Shown: positions 44,147 through 53,024 of the stretch, piece after piece
Position numbering within the stretch: position 1 is the first letter of the stretch
Layout: each line of letters opens with the position of its first letter
Assembly (NCBI GenBank): GCA_964610025.1
Contig: CAZSTX010000002.1
Coordinates: 1 to 64,000, forward strand
DNA: 64,000 bases
Source of the DNA: UBA5266 sp964610025
GTDB lineage: Bacteria > Bacteroidota > Bacteroidia > Bacteroidales > WCHB1-69
Direction of reading: 5' to 3'
Notes under the pieces: model-generated
What the model saw: only the letters and a program-made list of their open reading frames with translations
The model's database searches: none
Told to the model about the DNA's origin: nothing
Program-made: the position numbers and the translations under genes

Positions 44147-44461
44147 GTGAGCGAAAAAATAAGAATAAAACTAAAATCATACGATCATAATTTAGTTGAT
44201 AAATCAGCTGAAAAAATTGTAAAAACGGTTAATGCAGTAAAAGAAGATGAAGTAGTTGTTGTAGGACCTATTCCACTTCCAACACAAAAGAAAATATTTA
44301 CAGTGAATCGTTCGACCTTTGTTAATAAAAAATCAAGAGAACAATTCGAGTTGTCTTCTTATAAAAGATTGTTGGATATTTATGGAACTACATCTAAAAC
44401 TATTGATGCTTTGATGAAAATTGAACTACCAAGTGGAGTAGAAGTTGAAATTAAAATATAA
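44147..44461 (+). CDS. rpsJ: 30S ribosomal protein S10
   Basis: 104 residues, start GTG at 44147. Family wording: IRIKLKSYDHNLVDKSAEKI, GPIPLPTQKKIFTVNRSTFV and KSREQFELSSYKRLLDI. It also serves as NusE in antitermination. First gene of the S10 part, joined to fusA with 22 bases between. Confidence 0.97.
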   Translation: MSEKIRIKLKSYDHNLVDKSAEKIVKTVNAVKEDEVVVVGPIPLPTQKKIFTVNRSTFVNKKSREQFELSSYKRLLDIYGTTSKTIDALMKIELPSGVEVEIKI

Positions 44462-44508
44462 ATAGAGCAATAATACAATAGAATAATAATAAAAAAACAT
44501 ATAAAATA

Positions 44509-45138
44509 ATGTCTGGGTTAATAGGTAAAAAAATTGGGATGACTAGTATCTTTGATGCCTCTGGTAAAAACATACCATGCACGATTATAAAGGCTGGTCC
44601 TTGTGTAGTAACACAAGTAAAAACCATAGAAAAAGATGGCTATGATGCCATACAATTAGCATTTGACGATAAAAAAGAAAAAAATACGACAAATGCATTA
44701 AAAGGACACTTTAAAAAAGCAAATACCTCTCCTAAAAGAATTTTAAGAGAATTTACCCGCTTTGAAGTAGGGTCAAGAAAAAATCATGGAGAAATTGTAG
44801 ATGTTAGTGTTTTCTTTGAAGGAGAATACGTAGATGTTTCAGGAATTAGTAAAGGGAAAGGATTCCAAGGAGTAGTAAAACGCCATAACTTTGGAGGAGT
44901 TGGCGATAGAACTCATGGGCAACATAATCGCTTGCGTTCGCCAGGGTCATTAGGCGCATCTTCATGGCCATCAAGAGTAATGAAAGGAATGAAAATGGCA
45001 GGAAGAACAGGAGCTCAAAAAGTTAAAATGATAAATCTCCAAATAGTTAAAATATTCCCAGAAAAAGAATTAATTTTAGTTAAAGGATCGGTCCCCGGTC
45101 ATAATGGTTCATATTTAAAAATTGAAAGATGGAGCTAA
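44509..45138 (+). CDS. rplC: 50S ribosomal protein L3
   Basis: 209 residues, same length as in E. coli. GLIGKKIGMTSIFDASGKN at the start, VSGISKGKGFQGVVKRHNFG and the extended loop THGQHNRLRSPGSLGASSWP that reaches the peptidyl transferase centre. Its last 10 bases overlap the rplD start. Confidence 0.97.
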   Translation: MSGLIGKKIGMTSIFDASGKNIPCTIIKAGPCVVTQVKTIEKDGYDAIQLAFDDKKEKNTTNALKGHFKKANTSPKRILREFTRFEVGSRKNHGEIVDVSVFFEGEYVDVSGISKGKGFQGVVKRHNFGGVGDRTHGQHNRLRSPGSLGASSWPSRVMKGMKMAGRTGAQKVKMINLQIVKIFPEKELILVKGSVPGHNGSYLKIERWS

Positions 45139-45770
45139 AAGTATTAAAAATAGATGGAACAGAAACCGGAAGAACAGTATCTTTAAATGATGCAATCTTC
45201 GGAATAGAACCGAATCAACATGTTATTTGGTTAGATGTTAAGCAATATTTGGCTAATCAACGTCAAGGAACGCACGCTACTAAAGAAAAATCGATGCTAT
45301 TGGGAAGTACTCGTAAACTAAGAAATCAAAAAGGTGGTGGTAGTGCTCGAGTAGGAAGTATAAAAAATCCATTATTCCGCGGAGGAGCACGAGTATTTGG
45401 ACCTCAACCAAGAGATTATAGCTTTAAATTAAATAAAAAAGTAAAACGTCTTGCAAGAATGTCAGCCCTGTCTGTAAAAGCAAAAGAAAACAATATTGTT
45501 GTTTTAGAAAACTTTGATATAGAGGCACCTAAAACAAAAGAATATATTAATATATTACAAAATATTAATCTTTTTGAAAAAAAGACATTATTGGTTCTAA
45601 ATGAAACAAATAAAAATATATATTTGTCTTCTCGAAATTTAGACAAGGCTAAAGTTGTAACAGTTTATGATTTAAATACTTACGATATTTTAAATGCACA
45701 AAATTTAATTATAACTGAGCAAGCAGCTTCCAAATTCGATGAATATTTTAAAATTAATGAAAGGAAATAA
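45129..45770 (+). CDS. rplD: 50S ribosomal protein L4
   Basis: 213 residues. The exit-tunnel loop is visible as GSTRKLRNQKGGGSARVGSI and RGGARVFGPQPRDYSFKLNK. The start is translationally coupled to rplC by a 10-base overlap. In enterobacteria L4 represses the S10 operon; no such leader structure is recognisable here. Confidence 0.97.
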   Translation: MELKVLKIDGTETGRTVSLNDAIFGIEPNQHVIWLDVKQYLANQRQGTHATKEKSMLLGSTRKLRNQKGGGSARVGSIKNPLFRGGARVFGPQPRDYSFKLNKKVKRLARMSALSVKAKENNIVVLENFDIEAPKTKEYINILQNINLFEKKTLLVLNETNKNIYLSSRNLDKAKVVTVYDLNTYDILNAQNLIITEQAASKFDEYFKINERK

Positions 45771-45775
45771 AAATA

Positions 45776-46066
45776 ATGAGCGTAATAATAAAACCTTTAG
45801 TAACTGAAAAAATGACAGCCATGAGCGAAAAAGGAAATCGCTATGGTTTTATTGTAGAACGTAATGCTGATAAAATCAAAATTAAAAAGGCAATAGAAAC
45901 TCTTTATAAAGTAGAAGTAGAAAGCATTAATACAATAATGCAACGCGGCAAAAATACAAGCCGTTATACTAAAACAGGTTTTATCAAAGGGCATAAAAAT
46001 ACCTTTAAAAAAGCAATAGTGCAATTAAAAGGCGATTATACAATAGATATTTTTAGTAATATATAA
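45776..46066 (+). CDS. rplW: 50S ribosomal protein L23
   Basis: 96 residues. IIKPLVTEKMTAMSEKGNRY, then YKVEVESINTIMQRGK and KKAIVQLKGDYTIDIF. Docking site for trigger factor and SRP at the exit tunnel. 5 bases after rplD. Confidence 0.96.
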   Translation: MSVIIKPLVTEKMTAMSEKGNRYGFIVERNADKIKIKKAIETLYKVEVESINTIMQRGKNTSRYTKTGFIKGHKNTFKKAIVQLKGDYTIDIFSNI

Positions 46067-46082
46067 GAGAATATAAAAAAAG

Positions 46083-46907
46083 ATGGGATTAAAAAAATTT
46101 AAACCGGTTACACCCGGACAAAGATTTAAATTAGTAAGTAATTTTACTGAGATAACACATACAACCCCCGAAAAGAGTTTATTGTTATCCAAAAAAAGGA
46201 CAGGAGGACGAAATAATCAAGGTAAAATGACCATGCGCTATTTAGGTGGAGGTCATAAAAAACAATTTCGTATCATTGATTTTAAAAGAAATAAAGATGG
46301 CATTCCTGCAACAGTAAAAACGATAGAATACGACCCTAATCGTTCAGCACGTATTGCCTTATTATTTTATGCAGATGGAGAAAAGAGATACATTATAGCC
46401 CCACATGGATTGGAGGTTGGGCAAAAACTCATGTCGGGAACAGGAGCAAATTTAGAAGTAGGCAATGCCTTGTGTTTTGCAGATATACCTCTTGGAACAG
46501 TAATTCATAATATAGAATTACAACCTGGTGCAGGAGCAAAAATTGCACGTAGTGCAGGCTCTTACGCACAGTTAATGTCGAGAGAAAACAATTATGTTAT
46601 TATTAAATTACCTTCCGGTGAAACTCGAAAAATATTGTCAACTTGTAAAGCAACAATAGGAATGGTTTCTAACATTGACCATAACTTACAAATATCAGGG
46701 AAAGCAGGTAGAAATCGTTGGTTAGGAAGACGACCACGCGTTCGCGGCGTAGCAATGAACCCAGTTGATCACCCAATGGGAGGAGGAGAAGGAAAAGCAT
46801 CGGGTGGACATCCAAGATCTAGAACAGGATTATATGCAAAAGGACGTAAAACAAGAAATCCTAAAAAAGCATCAAATCAGTTTATTATTGAAAAAAGAAA
46901 AAAATAA
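46083..46907 (+). CDS. rplB: 50S ribosomal protein L2
   Basis: 274 residues, normal. KKRTGGRNNQGKMTMRYLGG in the RNA-binding domain and the peptidyl-transferase-proximal GVAMNPVDHPMGGGEGKASG with its conserved His are intact. 16 bases after rplW. Confidence 0.98.
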   Translation: MGLKKFKPVTPGQRFKLVSNFTEITHTTPEKSLLLSKKRTGGRNNQGKMTMRYLGGGHKKQFRIIDFKRNKDGIPATVKTIEYDPNRSARIALLFYADGEKRYIIAPHGLEVGQKLMSGTGANLEVGNALCFADIPLGTVIHNIELQPGAGAKIARSAGSYAQLMSRENNYVIIKLPSGETRKILSTCKATIGMVSNIDHNLQISGKAGRNRWLGRRPRVRGVAMNPVDHPMGGGEGKASGGHPRSRTGLYAKGRKTRNPKKASNQFIIEKRKK

Positions 46908-46924
46908 AATAAAGATAAAGCAAA

Positions 46925-47203
46925 ATGAGTAGATCATTAAAAAAAGGACCGTTTATTCATTATAAATTAGAGAAAAGAGTTCTTGAAGCTCAGCAGTCAA
47001 ATAAAAAAATGACAATTAAAACATGGTCAAGAGCATCTGTTATTTCTCCTGATTTTGTTGGACAAACTATAGCAGTACATAAAGGGAATAATTTTATTCC
47101 TGTTTATATAACAGAAAATATGGTAGGGCATAAATTAGGAGAATTTGCCCCAACACGTATATTTCGTGGACATGCAGGGAGTAAAGATAGAGGTAAAAAA
47201 TAA
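46925..47203 (+). CDS. rpsS: 30S ribosomal protein S19
   Basis: 92 residues, standard length. MSRSLKKGPFIHYKLEKRV at the start, RASVISPDFVGQTIAVHKG, and HKLGEFAPTRIFRGHAG near the end. 17 bases after rplB. Confidence 0.97.
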   Translation: MSRSLKKGPFIHYKLEKRVLEAQQSNKKMTIKTWSRASVISPDFVGQTIAVHKGNNFIPVYITENMVGHKLGEFAPTRIFRGHAGSKDRGKK

Positions 47204-47220
47204 AGCAAATACAGAATAAA

Positions 47221-47643
47221 ATGGGAGCAAGAAAAAGATTAGCAGCAGAAGCAAGAAAAGAAAAAAATCAAAAAGTAGCTATGGCTCGTTTGGTTAACAA
47301 TAGCACATCACCTCGTAAAACTCGCTTAATGGCTGATTTAGTAAGAGGAAAAGATGTAGAATACGCTTTAAATGTGTTAAAATATAGCAAAAAAGAATCA
47401 GCAGAAAAAATACGTAAATTATTACTTTCTGCAATTGCTAATTGGCAAGCAAAAAATGAACATGCACGTGTAGAAGATAGTGATTTATATATAAAAGAAA
47501 TTTTTGTAGATGGAGGAACTATGTTGAAACGTTTACGCGTAGCATCACGAGGGCGTGGCTATAGAATTAGAAAACGTTCAAATCATATTACCATTATTGT
47601 AGACAGTAAAACCGAAAACACAAATCAAATAATAGAAGAGTAG
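47221..47643 (+). CDS. rplV: 50S ribosomal protein L22
   Basis: 140 residues against about 110 in E. coli: an extra basic N-terminal stretch (MGARKRLAAEARKEKNQKV) precedes the usual start ARLVNNSTSPRKTRLMADLV, and the C-terminus has a short acidic tail (TENTNQIIEE). The tunnel hairpin GGTMLKRLRVASRGRGYRI is conserved. The stop codon touches the rpsC ATG. Confidence 0.97.
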   Translation: MGARKRLAAEARKEKNQKVAMARLVNNSTSPRKTRLMADLVRGKDVEYALNVLKYSKKESAEKIRKLLLSAIANWQAKNEHARVEDSDLYIKEIFVDGGTMLKRLRVASRGRGYRIRKRSNHITIIVDSKTENTNQIIEE

Positions 47644-48378
47644 ATGGGACAAAAAGTTAATCCAATAGGACTGCGTTTAGGAATTATTAGAGGTTGGGAC
47701 TCTAATTGGTACGGTGGAAAAAAGTTTGAAGCAAAACTTGTTGAAGACGATAAAATTAGAAAATATATCAATGCGAGACTATATAAAGCTAGCATTTCAA
47801 AAATTTATATAGAACGTACACTTAAATTAATCATTGTAACTATCAATACAGCACGCCCAGGTCTTATTATAGGTAAAGCCGGACAAGAAGTTGATAAATT
47901 AAAAGAAGAATTAAAAAAACTTACCAATAAGGAAGTACAAATAAATATATCAGAAATTAAACGCCCTGAACTAGATGCAGTTTTAGTTGCTCAAACAATA
48001 GCTAGACAGATAGAAGGACGTATGCTTTATCGAAGATCAATCAAAACTGCTATAACATCAACAATGCGTGCAGGAGCCGAAGGAATTAAAGTTACTATTT
48101 CCGGACGTATAGGAGGAGCTGAAATGGCTAGAACAGAGCATTTTAAAGAAGGTTCTACTCCATTACACACATTACGTGCTGATATAGATTACGACCATGC
48201 AGAGGCACATACTACTTATGGTCGCTTAGGAGTAAAAGTGTGGATATGTCGTGGACTTGTTTATGGAAAAAAAGATTTATTCCAACCAACAACAGATACT
48301 AAAGAAAACAAGATAACTCCAGCAAAGCGAATAGGACGTGGCAGAAGAGAATTAGGTAGTCAAAGAAGAAAAAAATAA
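47644..48378 (+). CDS. rpsC: 30S ribosomal protein S3
   Basis: 244 residues. MGQKVNPIGLRLGIIRGWDS at the start, the KH-domain GxxG region RPGLIIGKAGQEVDKLKEEL, and GRIGGAEMARTEHFKEGS in the C-terminal domain. It begins directly after the rplV stop. The tail is basic (RIGRGRRELGSQRRKK). Confidence 0.98.
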   Translation: MGQKVNPIGLRLGIIRGWDSNWYGGKKFEAKLVEDDKIRKYINARLYKASISKIYIERTLKLIIVTINTARPGLIIGKAGQEVDKLKEELKKLTNKEVQINISEIKRPELDAVLVAQTIARQIEGRMLYRRSIKTAITSTMRAGAEGIKVTISGRIGGAEMARTEHFKEGSTPLHTLRADIDYDHAEAHTTYGRLGVKVWICRGLVYGKKDLFQPTTDTKENKITPAKRIGRGRRELGSQRRKK

Positions 48379-48418
48379 AATTAAGTAAAAAAGTAGAAAA
48401 CGCTAAATATTATTAGAA

Positions 48419-48844
48419 ATGTTACAACCAAAAAAGACGAAATATAGAAAAATGCAAAAAGGCAAAATGAAAGGCAATACCAAGCGAGGTGCAGAAATTG
48501 CCTTTGGGTCATTTGCTATAAAAGCATTAGAAGAATGTTGGATAACAAGTCGTCAAATAGAGGCAGTACGTCAAGCTACTACACGATATATGAAACGTGA
48601 AGGACAGTTATGGATACGTATATTTCCCGATAAACCAGTAACTAAAAAACCAGCAGAAGTACGTATGGGAAAAGGAAAAGGAGCACCCGAATATTTTGTT
48701 GCAAGAGTTTCGCCAGGAAGAATATTATTTGAAGCCGATGGCGTTCCTTTGGAAGTAGCAAAAGAAGCTATGCGTTTAGGAGCACAAAAACTTCCTATTT
48801 TAACACAATTTATTGTAAGAAGAGATTATTCAGAAGAAATATAA
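48419..48844 (+). CDS. rplP: 50S ribosomal protein L16
   Basis: 141 residues. MLQPKKTKYRKMQKGKMKGN at the start, GSFAIKALEECWITSRQIEA and RMGKGKGAPEYFVARVSPGR, including the hydroxylatable Arg region near the peptidyl transferase centre. 40 bases after rpsC. Confidence 0.97.
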   Translation: MLQPKKTKYRKMQKGKMKGNTKRGAEIAFGSFAIKALEECWITSRQIEAVRQATTRYMKREGQLWIRIFPDKPVTKKPAEVRMGKGKGAPEYFVARVSPGRILFEADGVPLEVAKEAMRLGAQKLPILTQFIVRRDYSEEI

Positions 48845-48851
48845 TATAAAT

Positions 48852-49061
48852 ATGAAACAGGCAGTAATATCGGAATTTTCCACGAAAGAATTGTATGAAA
48901 GATTGGAGGCTGAAACTCTCCAATTAACAAAATTAAAATTACATCATGCAGTTTCTTCTATTGAAAATCCAAATAGAATAAAAGAATATAGAAAAACAAT
49001 CGCAAGATTGAAAACAGAAATACGCAGTCGTGAACTTGCAGAAAAGAAATCTCAAAAATAA
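48852..49061 (+). CDS. rpmC: 50S ribosomal protein L29
   Basis: 69 residues, two long helices: FSTKELYERLEAETLQLTKL and NPNRIKEYRKTIARLKTEIR. Located near the tunnel exit. 7 bases after rplP; its stop touches the next reading frame. Confidence 0.95.
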   Translation: MKQAVISEFSTKELYERLEAETLQLTKLKLHHAVSSIENPNRIKEYRKTIARLKTEIRSRELAEKKSQK

Positions 49062-49067
49062 TTGATG

Positions 49068-49322
49068 ATGGAAAGAAATTTTAGAAAAATAAGAGAAGGT
49101 ATTGTTGTTAGCAATAAAATGGAAAAATCTATAATTGTAGAGGTAGAACGAAAAATCAAACATCCAAAATATGGAAAATTTCTAAAGAAAACATCTCGTT
49201 TTATGGCTCACGACGAAGATCAAAGCTGTAATATTGGAGATACAGTAAAAATAATGGAAACAAGACCATTGAGTAAAAATAAATGTTGGAGATTAGTGGA
49301 AATAATTGAAAGAGCAAAATAA
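49068..49322 (+). CDS. rpsQ: 30S ribosomal protein S17
   Basis: 84 residues with the start at ATG 49068 (MERNFRKIREGIVVSNKMEK). Two further start codons lie just upstream in frame, TTG 49062 and ATG 49065; family alignment favours 49068. HPKYGKFLKKTSRFMAHDE and IMETRPLSKNKCWRLVEI are typical. Confidence 0.95.
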   Translation: MERNFRKIREGIVVSNKMEKSIIVEVERKIKHPKYGKFLKKTSRFMAHDEDQSCNIGDTVKIMETRPLSKNKCWRLVEIIERAK

Positions 49323-49325
49323 GAT

Positions 49326-49694
49326 ATGATACAGCAAGAATCAAGATTATCAGTAGCAGATAATAGCGGTGCAAAAGAAGTTTTATGTATTCGCGTTTTA
49401 GGCGGAACAAAAAAACGTTATGCCCGCATTGGCGATAAAATTATCGTAACCATTAAAGATGCAATTCCTTCTGGCAATATTAAAAAAGGGACTGTAACAA
49501 AAGCTGTTGTTGTTAGAACAAAAAAAGAAACACGTCGTAATGACGGGTCATATATTCGTTTTGACGATAATGCAGTTGTATTGCTTACTGCCTCAGAAGA
49601 ATTAAGAGGCACCCGTATATTTGGACCTGTAGCTCGTGAGTTAAGAGATAAACAATATATGAAAATTGTTTCATTAGCTCCTGAAGTTTTATAA
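49326..49694 (+). CDS. rplN: 50S ribosomal protein L14
   Basis: 122 residues. MIQQESRLSVADNSGAKEVL at the start, then RRNDGSYIRFDDNAVVLLTA and GTRIFGPVARELRDKQYMKI. Forms an intersubunit bridge. 3 bases after rpsQ. Confidence 0.97.
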   Translation: MIQQESRLSVADNSGAKEVLCIRVLGGTKKRYARIGDKIIVTIKDAIPSGNIKKGTVTKAVVVRTKKETRRNDGSYIRFDDNAVVLLTASEELRGTRIFGPVARELRDKQYMKIVSLAPEVL

Positions 49695-49716
49695 ATAATT
49701 GTAAATAAATAAGAAA

Positions 49717-50031
49717 ATGAAAATACATATTAGAAAAGGAGATACGGTAAAGGTCTTGTCAGGAGAAGATAAAGGACGTACTGGGAAAGTACTTAAAGTT
49801 GAAGTTAGTAAATATAGAGCAATTGTTGAAGGAGCTAACATGGTTTCAAAACACAGTAAACCCAGCGCTAAAAATCCACAAGGTGGAATAATAAAAAAAG
49901 AGGCATCTATTCATATTTCAAACCTTATGGTAGTAGATGCAAAAGGAGTAGCCTCACGCGTTGGAAGACGTTTAAATGATAAAAATATACTAGTGCGTTA
50001 TTCAAAAAAAACAGGAGAGGAGATTAAATAA
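49717..50031 (+). CDS. rplX: 50S ribosomal protein L24
   Basis: 104 residues, same as E. coli. A KOW motif at the start (IRKGDTVKVLSGEDKGRTGK), then EGANMVSKHSKPSAKNPQGG. Its last base is the first base of the rplE ATG, so the two are coupled. Confidence 0.96.
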   Translation: MKIHIRKGDTVKVLSGEDKGRTGKVLKVEVSKYRAIVEGANMVSKHSKPSAKNPQGGIIKKEASIHISNLMVVDAKGVASRVGRRLNDKNILVRYSKKTGEEIK

Positions 50032-50588
50032 TGAGTTATATTCCAAGATTAAAAGAAAAATATAATAAGGAAATAGTACCTGTTATTAAACAACAATTTG
50101 AATTTAAGTCGACAATGCGCGTCCCGAAAATTGTAAAAATTTGTTTAAATCAAGGTATTGGAGCAGCAACTGCCGATAAAAAACTAATTGACATAGGTAT
50201 TAATGAAATGACAATGATAGCAGGACAAAAAGCTGTCCCCACAAAATCACGAAAAGACATTTCAAACTTTAAATTAAGAAAAGGAAATCCCGTTGGAGTA
50301 CGTGTAACGCTTAGAGGAGATAAAATGTATGAATTTTTAGATCGTTTAATATCTGTATCAATTCCACGTATTCGTGATTTTAGAGGTATAAATGATAAAG
50401 GCTTTGATGGAAAAGGAAATTACTCTATGGGGATTGCAGAGCAAATTATTTTTCCTGAAATAGATATTGATAAAATCAATAAAATTAATGGCATGGATAT
50501 TACTATTGTTACAACAGCTCGTAACGACCAAGAATGTTTATCTTTGTTGAAAGAATTTGGATTTCCATTTAAAAATCAAAAAAAATAA
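50031..50588 (+). CDS. rplE: 50S ribosomal protein L5
   Basis: 185 residues. YIPRLKEKYNKEIVPVIKQQ, KICLNQGIGAATADKKLIDI, and RDFRGINDKGFDGKGNYSMG. Binds 5S rRNA and contacts P-site tRNA. One-base overlap with rplX. Confidence 0.97.
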   Translation: MSYIPRLKEKYNKEIVPVIKQQFEFKSTMRVPKIVKICLNQGIGAATADKKLIDIGINEMTMIAGQKAVPTKSRKDISNFKLRKGNPVGVRVTLRGDKMYEFLDRLISVSIPRIRDFRGINDKGFDGKGNYSMGIAEQIIFPEIDIDKINKINGMDITIVTTARNDQECLSLLKEFGFPFKNQKK

Positions 50589-50589
50589 T

Positions 50590-50892
50590 ATGGCAAAAGA
50601 GTCAATTAAAGCAAGAGAAGTTAAAAGAGCAAAATTAATAGCTAAATACGAAAGCAAACGAAAAGCGTATAAAGAAACTATTCGTATAAGTGAGAATTAT
50701 GAAGAGATAAAAGCAGCACAAATAGGCTTGCAAAAACTACCTCCTAATTCGAACCCAATACGTTTACATAATCGTTGTAAATTAACAGGAAGACCTAAAG
50801 GTTATATGAGAATATTTGGTATTTCAAGAATAAATTTTCGTGAAATGGCATCAAAAGGACTCATTCCTGGAGTAAAAAAAGCAAGTTGGTAA
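50590..50892 (+). CDS. rpsN: 30S ribosomal protein S14, zinc-free form
   Basis: 100 residues with ATG 50590 (MAKESIKAREVKRAKLIAKY); a longer frame from TTG 50557 lies inside rplE and is rejected. It is the long C-minus type: NRCKLTGRPKGYMRIFGISR has one Cys instead of the CxxC pair of the zinc form. The stop-start spacing to rplE is 1 base. Confidence 0.96.
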   Translation: MAKESIKAREVKRAKLIAKYESKRKAYKETIRISENYEEIKAAQIGLQKLPPNSNPIRLHNRCKLTGRPKGYMRIFGISRINFREMASKGLIPGVKKASW

Positions 50893-50922
50893 TTACATTA
50901 ATATTAAGGATAGATAATAATT

Positions 50923-51321
50923 ATGAATACGGATCCGATAGCAGATTATTTAACAAGAATCAGAAATGCCATCATGGCAAAGCATAAAGTTGTAGAAATA
51001 CCTACATCTAACATAAAAAGAGAAATAACAAAAATTCTCTTTGAAAAAGGATATATTTTGAACTATAAATTCGATGAAGGAGAAAAATATGGAATTATAA
51101 AAATAGCATTAAAATATCATCCTATTTCAAAACAAAATGCTATTACAGAATTACAACGTATTAGCAAGCCAGGATTAAGAAAATATGTAAAAACAAACGA
51201 ACTCCCTCGCGTATTGAATGGCTTAGGTATTGCAATTATTTCCACTTCAAGAGGATTAATTACCGATAAAGAAGCACGCCAACTACAAGTGGGAGGCGAA
51301 GTTATTTGTTATATAAGTTAA
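50923..51321 (+). CDS. rpsH: 30S ribosomal protein S8
   Basis: 132 residues. DPIADYLTRIRNAIMAKHKV at the start and GLGIAIISTSRGLITDKEAR at the end. In E. coli S8 represses the spc operon; no equivalent mRNA site is obvious. 30 bases after rpsN. Confidence 0.97.
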   Translation: MNTDPIADYLTRIRNAIMAKHKVVEIPTSNIKREITKILFEKGYILNYKFDEGEKYGIIKIALKYHPISKQNAITELQRISKPGLRKYVKTNELPRVLNGLGIAIISTSRGLITDKEARQLQVGGEVICYIS

Positions 51322-51338
51322 AGTAAGGAGAACAAGAT

Positions 51339-51899
51339 ATGTCAAGAATTGGAAAATTACCTATAACATTACCTAAAGAAGTAACTATCACCATTAATGA
51401 GAAATCAAATGATGTTACTGTAAAAGGACCTCTTGGAGAAATGACACAAAAAATAGACCCTTGTATTTCTCTCGAAATCGAAGATAATACATTGTATCTT
51501 AAACGTCATACAGAACAAAAACGCCATAAAGCAATGCATGGACTATATCGTTCGATATTAGCGAATATGGTAAAAGGAGTTTCAGAAGGATTTACTATTA
51601 CACAAGAATTGATTGGAACCGGATATAAAGCACAAGCAACAGGTCAACAATTAAATCTTTCACTAGGCTATTCACATGATATTATTTTTGAATTACCTAC
51701 AGAAATAAAAGTAGAAACGATTACAGAAAGAGGAAAAAGTCCTATTATTAAATTAACTTCTTATGATAAGCAATTATTAGGACAAGTAGCTTCTAAAATA
51801 CGTTCTTATCGCAAACCAGAACCTTATAAAGGAAAAGGTATACGATATGAAGGTGAAGTCGTTAGAAGAAAAGCAGGAAAATCAGCAGAAAAGAAATAA
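51339..51899 (+). CDS. rplF: 50S ribosomal protein L6
   Basis: 186 residues, two-domain fold: SRIGKLPITLPKEVTITINE, then ELIGTGYKAQATGQQLNLSL and the late PEPYKGKGIRYEGEVVRRKA. It is preceded by AAGGAGA about 10 bases before the ATG, one of very few Shine-Dalgarno-like sequences in this window. Confidence 0.97.
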   Translation: MSRIGKLPITLPKEVTITINEKSNDVTVKGPLGEMTQKIDPCISLEIEDNTLYLKRHTEQKRHKAMHGLYRSILANMVKGVSEGFTITQELIGTGYKAQATGQQLNLSLGYSHDIIFELPTEIKVETITERGKSPIIKLTSYDKQLLGQVASKIRSYRKPEPYKGKGIRYEGEVVRRKAGKSAEKK

Positions 51900-51923
51900 G
51901 AGAAACGTAATAATTACACAGTA

Positions 51924-52280
51924 ATGAAAGACTTAAGAACATATAGAAGAAATCGAATCAGAAATAGAATTCGTAAATCTATTAAAGGAACAACAGAACG
52001 TCCAAGACTATCTGTCTTTAGAAGTAATAAACAGATATATGCACAAATAATAAATGATCAAACAGGCACTACTCTTGTTGCCGCATCATCAATGATAGAA
52101 GCAATAGATATTCAAAAAATTACTAAAATAGAAAAAGCTAAATTAGTAGGAAAAGAATTAGCTATTAAAGCAAAAGAAGCAGGTATTAATACTGTTGTCT
52201 TTGATCGCAATGGCTATTTATATCATGGAAGAGTAAAATCTTTAGCTGAAGCAGCAAGAGAAGAAGGTTTAATATTTTAA
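51924..52280 (+). CDS. rplR: 50S ribosomal protein L18
   Basis: 118 residues. GTTERPRLSVFRSNKQIYAQ and INTVVFDRNGYLYHGRVKSL are characteristic. Binds 5S rRNA with L5. 24 bases after rplF. Confidence 0.97.
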   Translation: MKDLRTYRRNRIRNRIRKSIKGTTERPRLSVFRSNKQIYAQIINDQTGTTLVAASSMIEAIDIQKITKIEKAKLVGKELAIKAKEAGINTVVFDRNGYLYHGRVKSLAEAAREEGLIF

Positions 52281-52289
52281 ATTATAATT

Positions 52290-52802
52290 ATGTCAACAGT
52301 AAAAAGAGTAAAGACAAGTGAAATAGAACTTAAAGATAGGTTAGTAAGCGTACAACGAGTAACCAAAGTAACTAAAGGAGGACGAACATTTAGTTTTTCT
52401 GCTATTGTTGTTGTAGGTAATAAAGAAGGAATAGTCGGTTATGGTTTAGGAAAAGCAAAAGAAGTAAATATGGCTATTCAAAAAGGGATAGAAGATGCAA
52501 AAAAACATCTTATACAAGTTCCTATTTTAAAAGGAACACTACCACATGCTCAAGAAGGAAAATATAGTGGTGCGTTAGTATTGGTTAAACCTGCTTCTCC
52601 TGGTACAGGAGTTATAGCTGGCGGAGCTATGCGTGCCGTATTAGAAAGCGTTGGATTAAAAAATGTGTTAGCAAAATCAAAAGGTTCTCCTAATCCACAC
52701 AGTGTAGTAAAAGCAACTATAGATGCATTGTCGAAAATTAGAGACCCTTATGCAATAGCACAATTAAGAGGAGTAGAACTATCAAAAGTGTTTAATGGCT
52801 AA
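52290..52802 (+). CDS. rpsE: 30S ribosomal protein S5
   Basis: 170 residues. Double-stranded-RNA-like domain LVSVQRVTKVTKGGRTFSFS and KPASPGTGVIAGGAMRAVLE; the spectinomycin-loop region VTKGGR is intact. 9 bases after rplR. Confidence 0.97.
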   Translation: MSTVKRVKTSEIELKDRLVSVQRVTKVTKGGRTFSFSAIVVVGNKEGIVGYGLGKAKEVNMAIQKGIEDAKKHLIQVPILKGTLPHAQEGKYSGALVLVKPASPGTGVIAGGAMRAVLESVGLKNVLAKSKGSPNPHSVVKATIDALSKIRDPYAIAQLRGVELSKVFNG

Positions 52803-52810
52803 TAGATAAT

Positions 52811-52993
52811 ATGATGAAGAAATTAAGAATAACACAAGTTAGAAGTCAAATAAATAGACCTAAAGAGCAAAAAAGAACAATTATTGCATTGGGATTGAAA
52901 AAATTAAACCGCCCTATAGAAGTAGAGGCAACGCCACAAATATTAGGAATGATAGAAGCAGTGAAGCATTTATTAAAAATAGAAGAAATATAG
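52811..52993 (+). CDS. rpmD: 50S ribosomal protein L30
   Basis: 60 residues. KLRITQVRSQINRPKEQKRT and ALGLKKLNRPIEVEATPQIL match the family. It starts with two ATG codons (52811 or 52814). 8 bases after rpsE. Confidence 0.95.
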   Translation: MMKKLRITQVRSQINRPKEQKRTIIALGLKKLNRPIEVEATPQILGMIEAVKHLLKIEEI

Positions 52994-53024
52994 ATAATAA
53001 TTTGGAAAGATAGAATTTAAAGAT

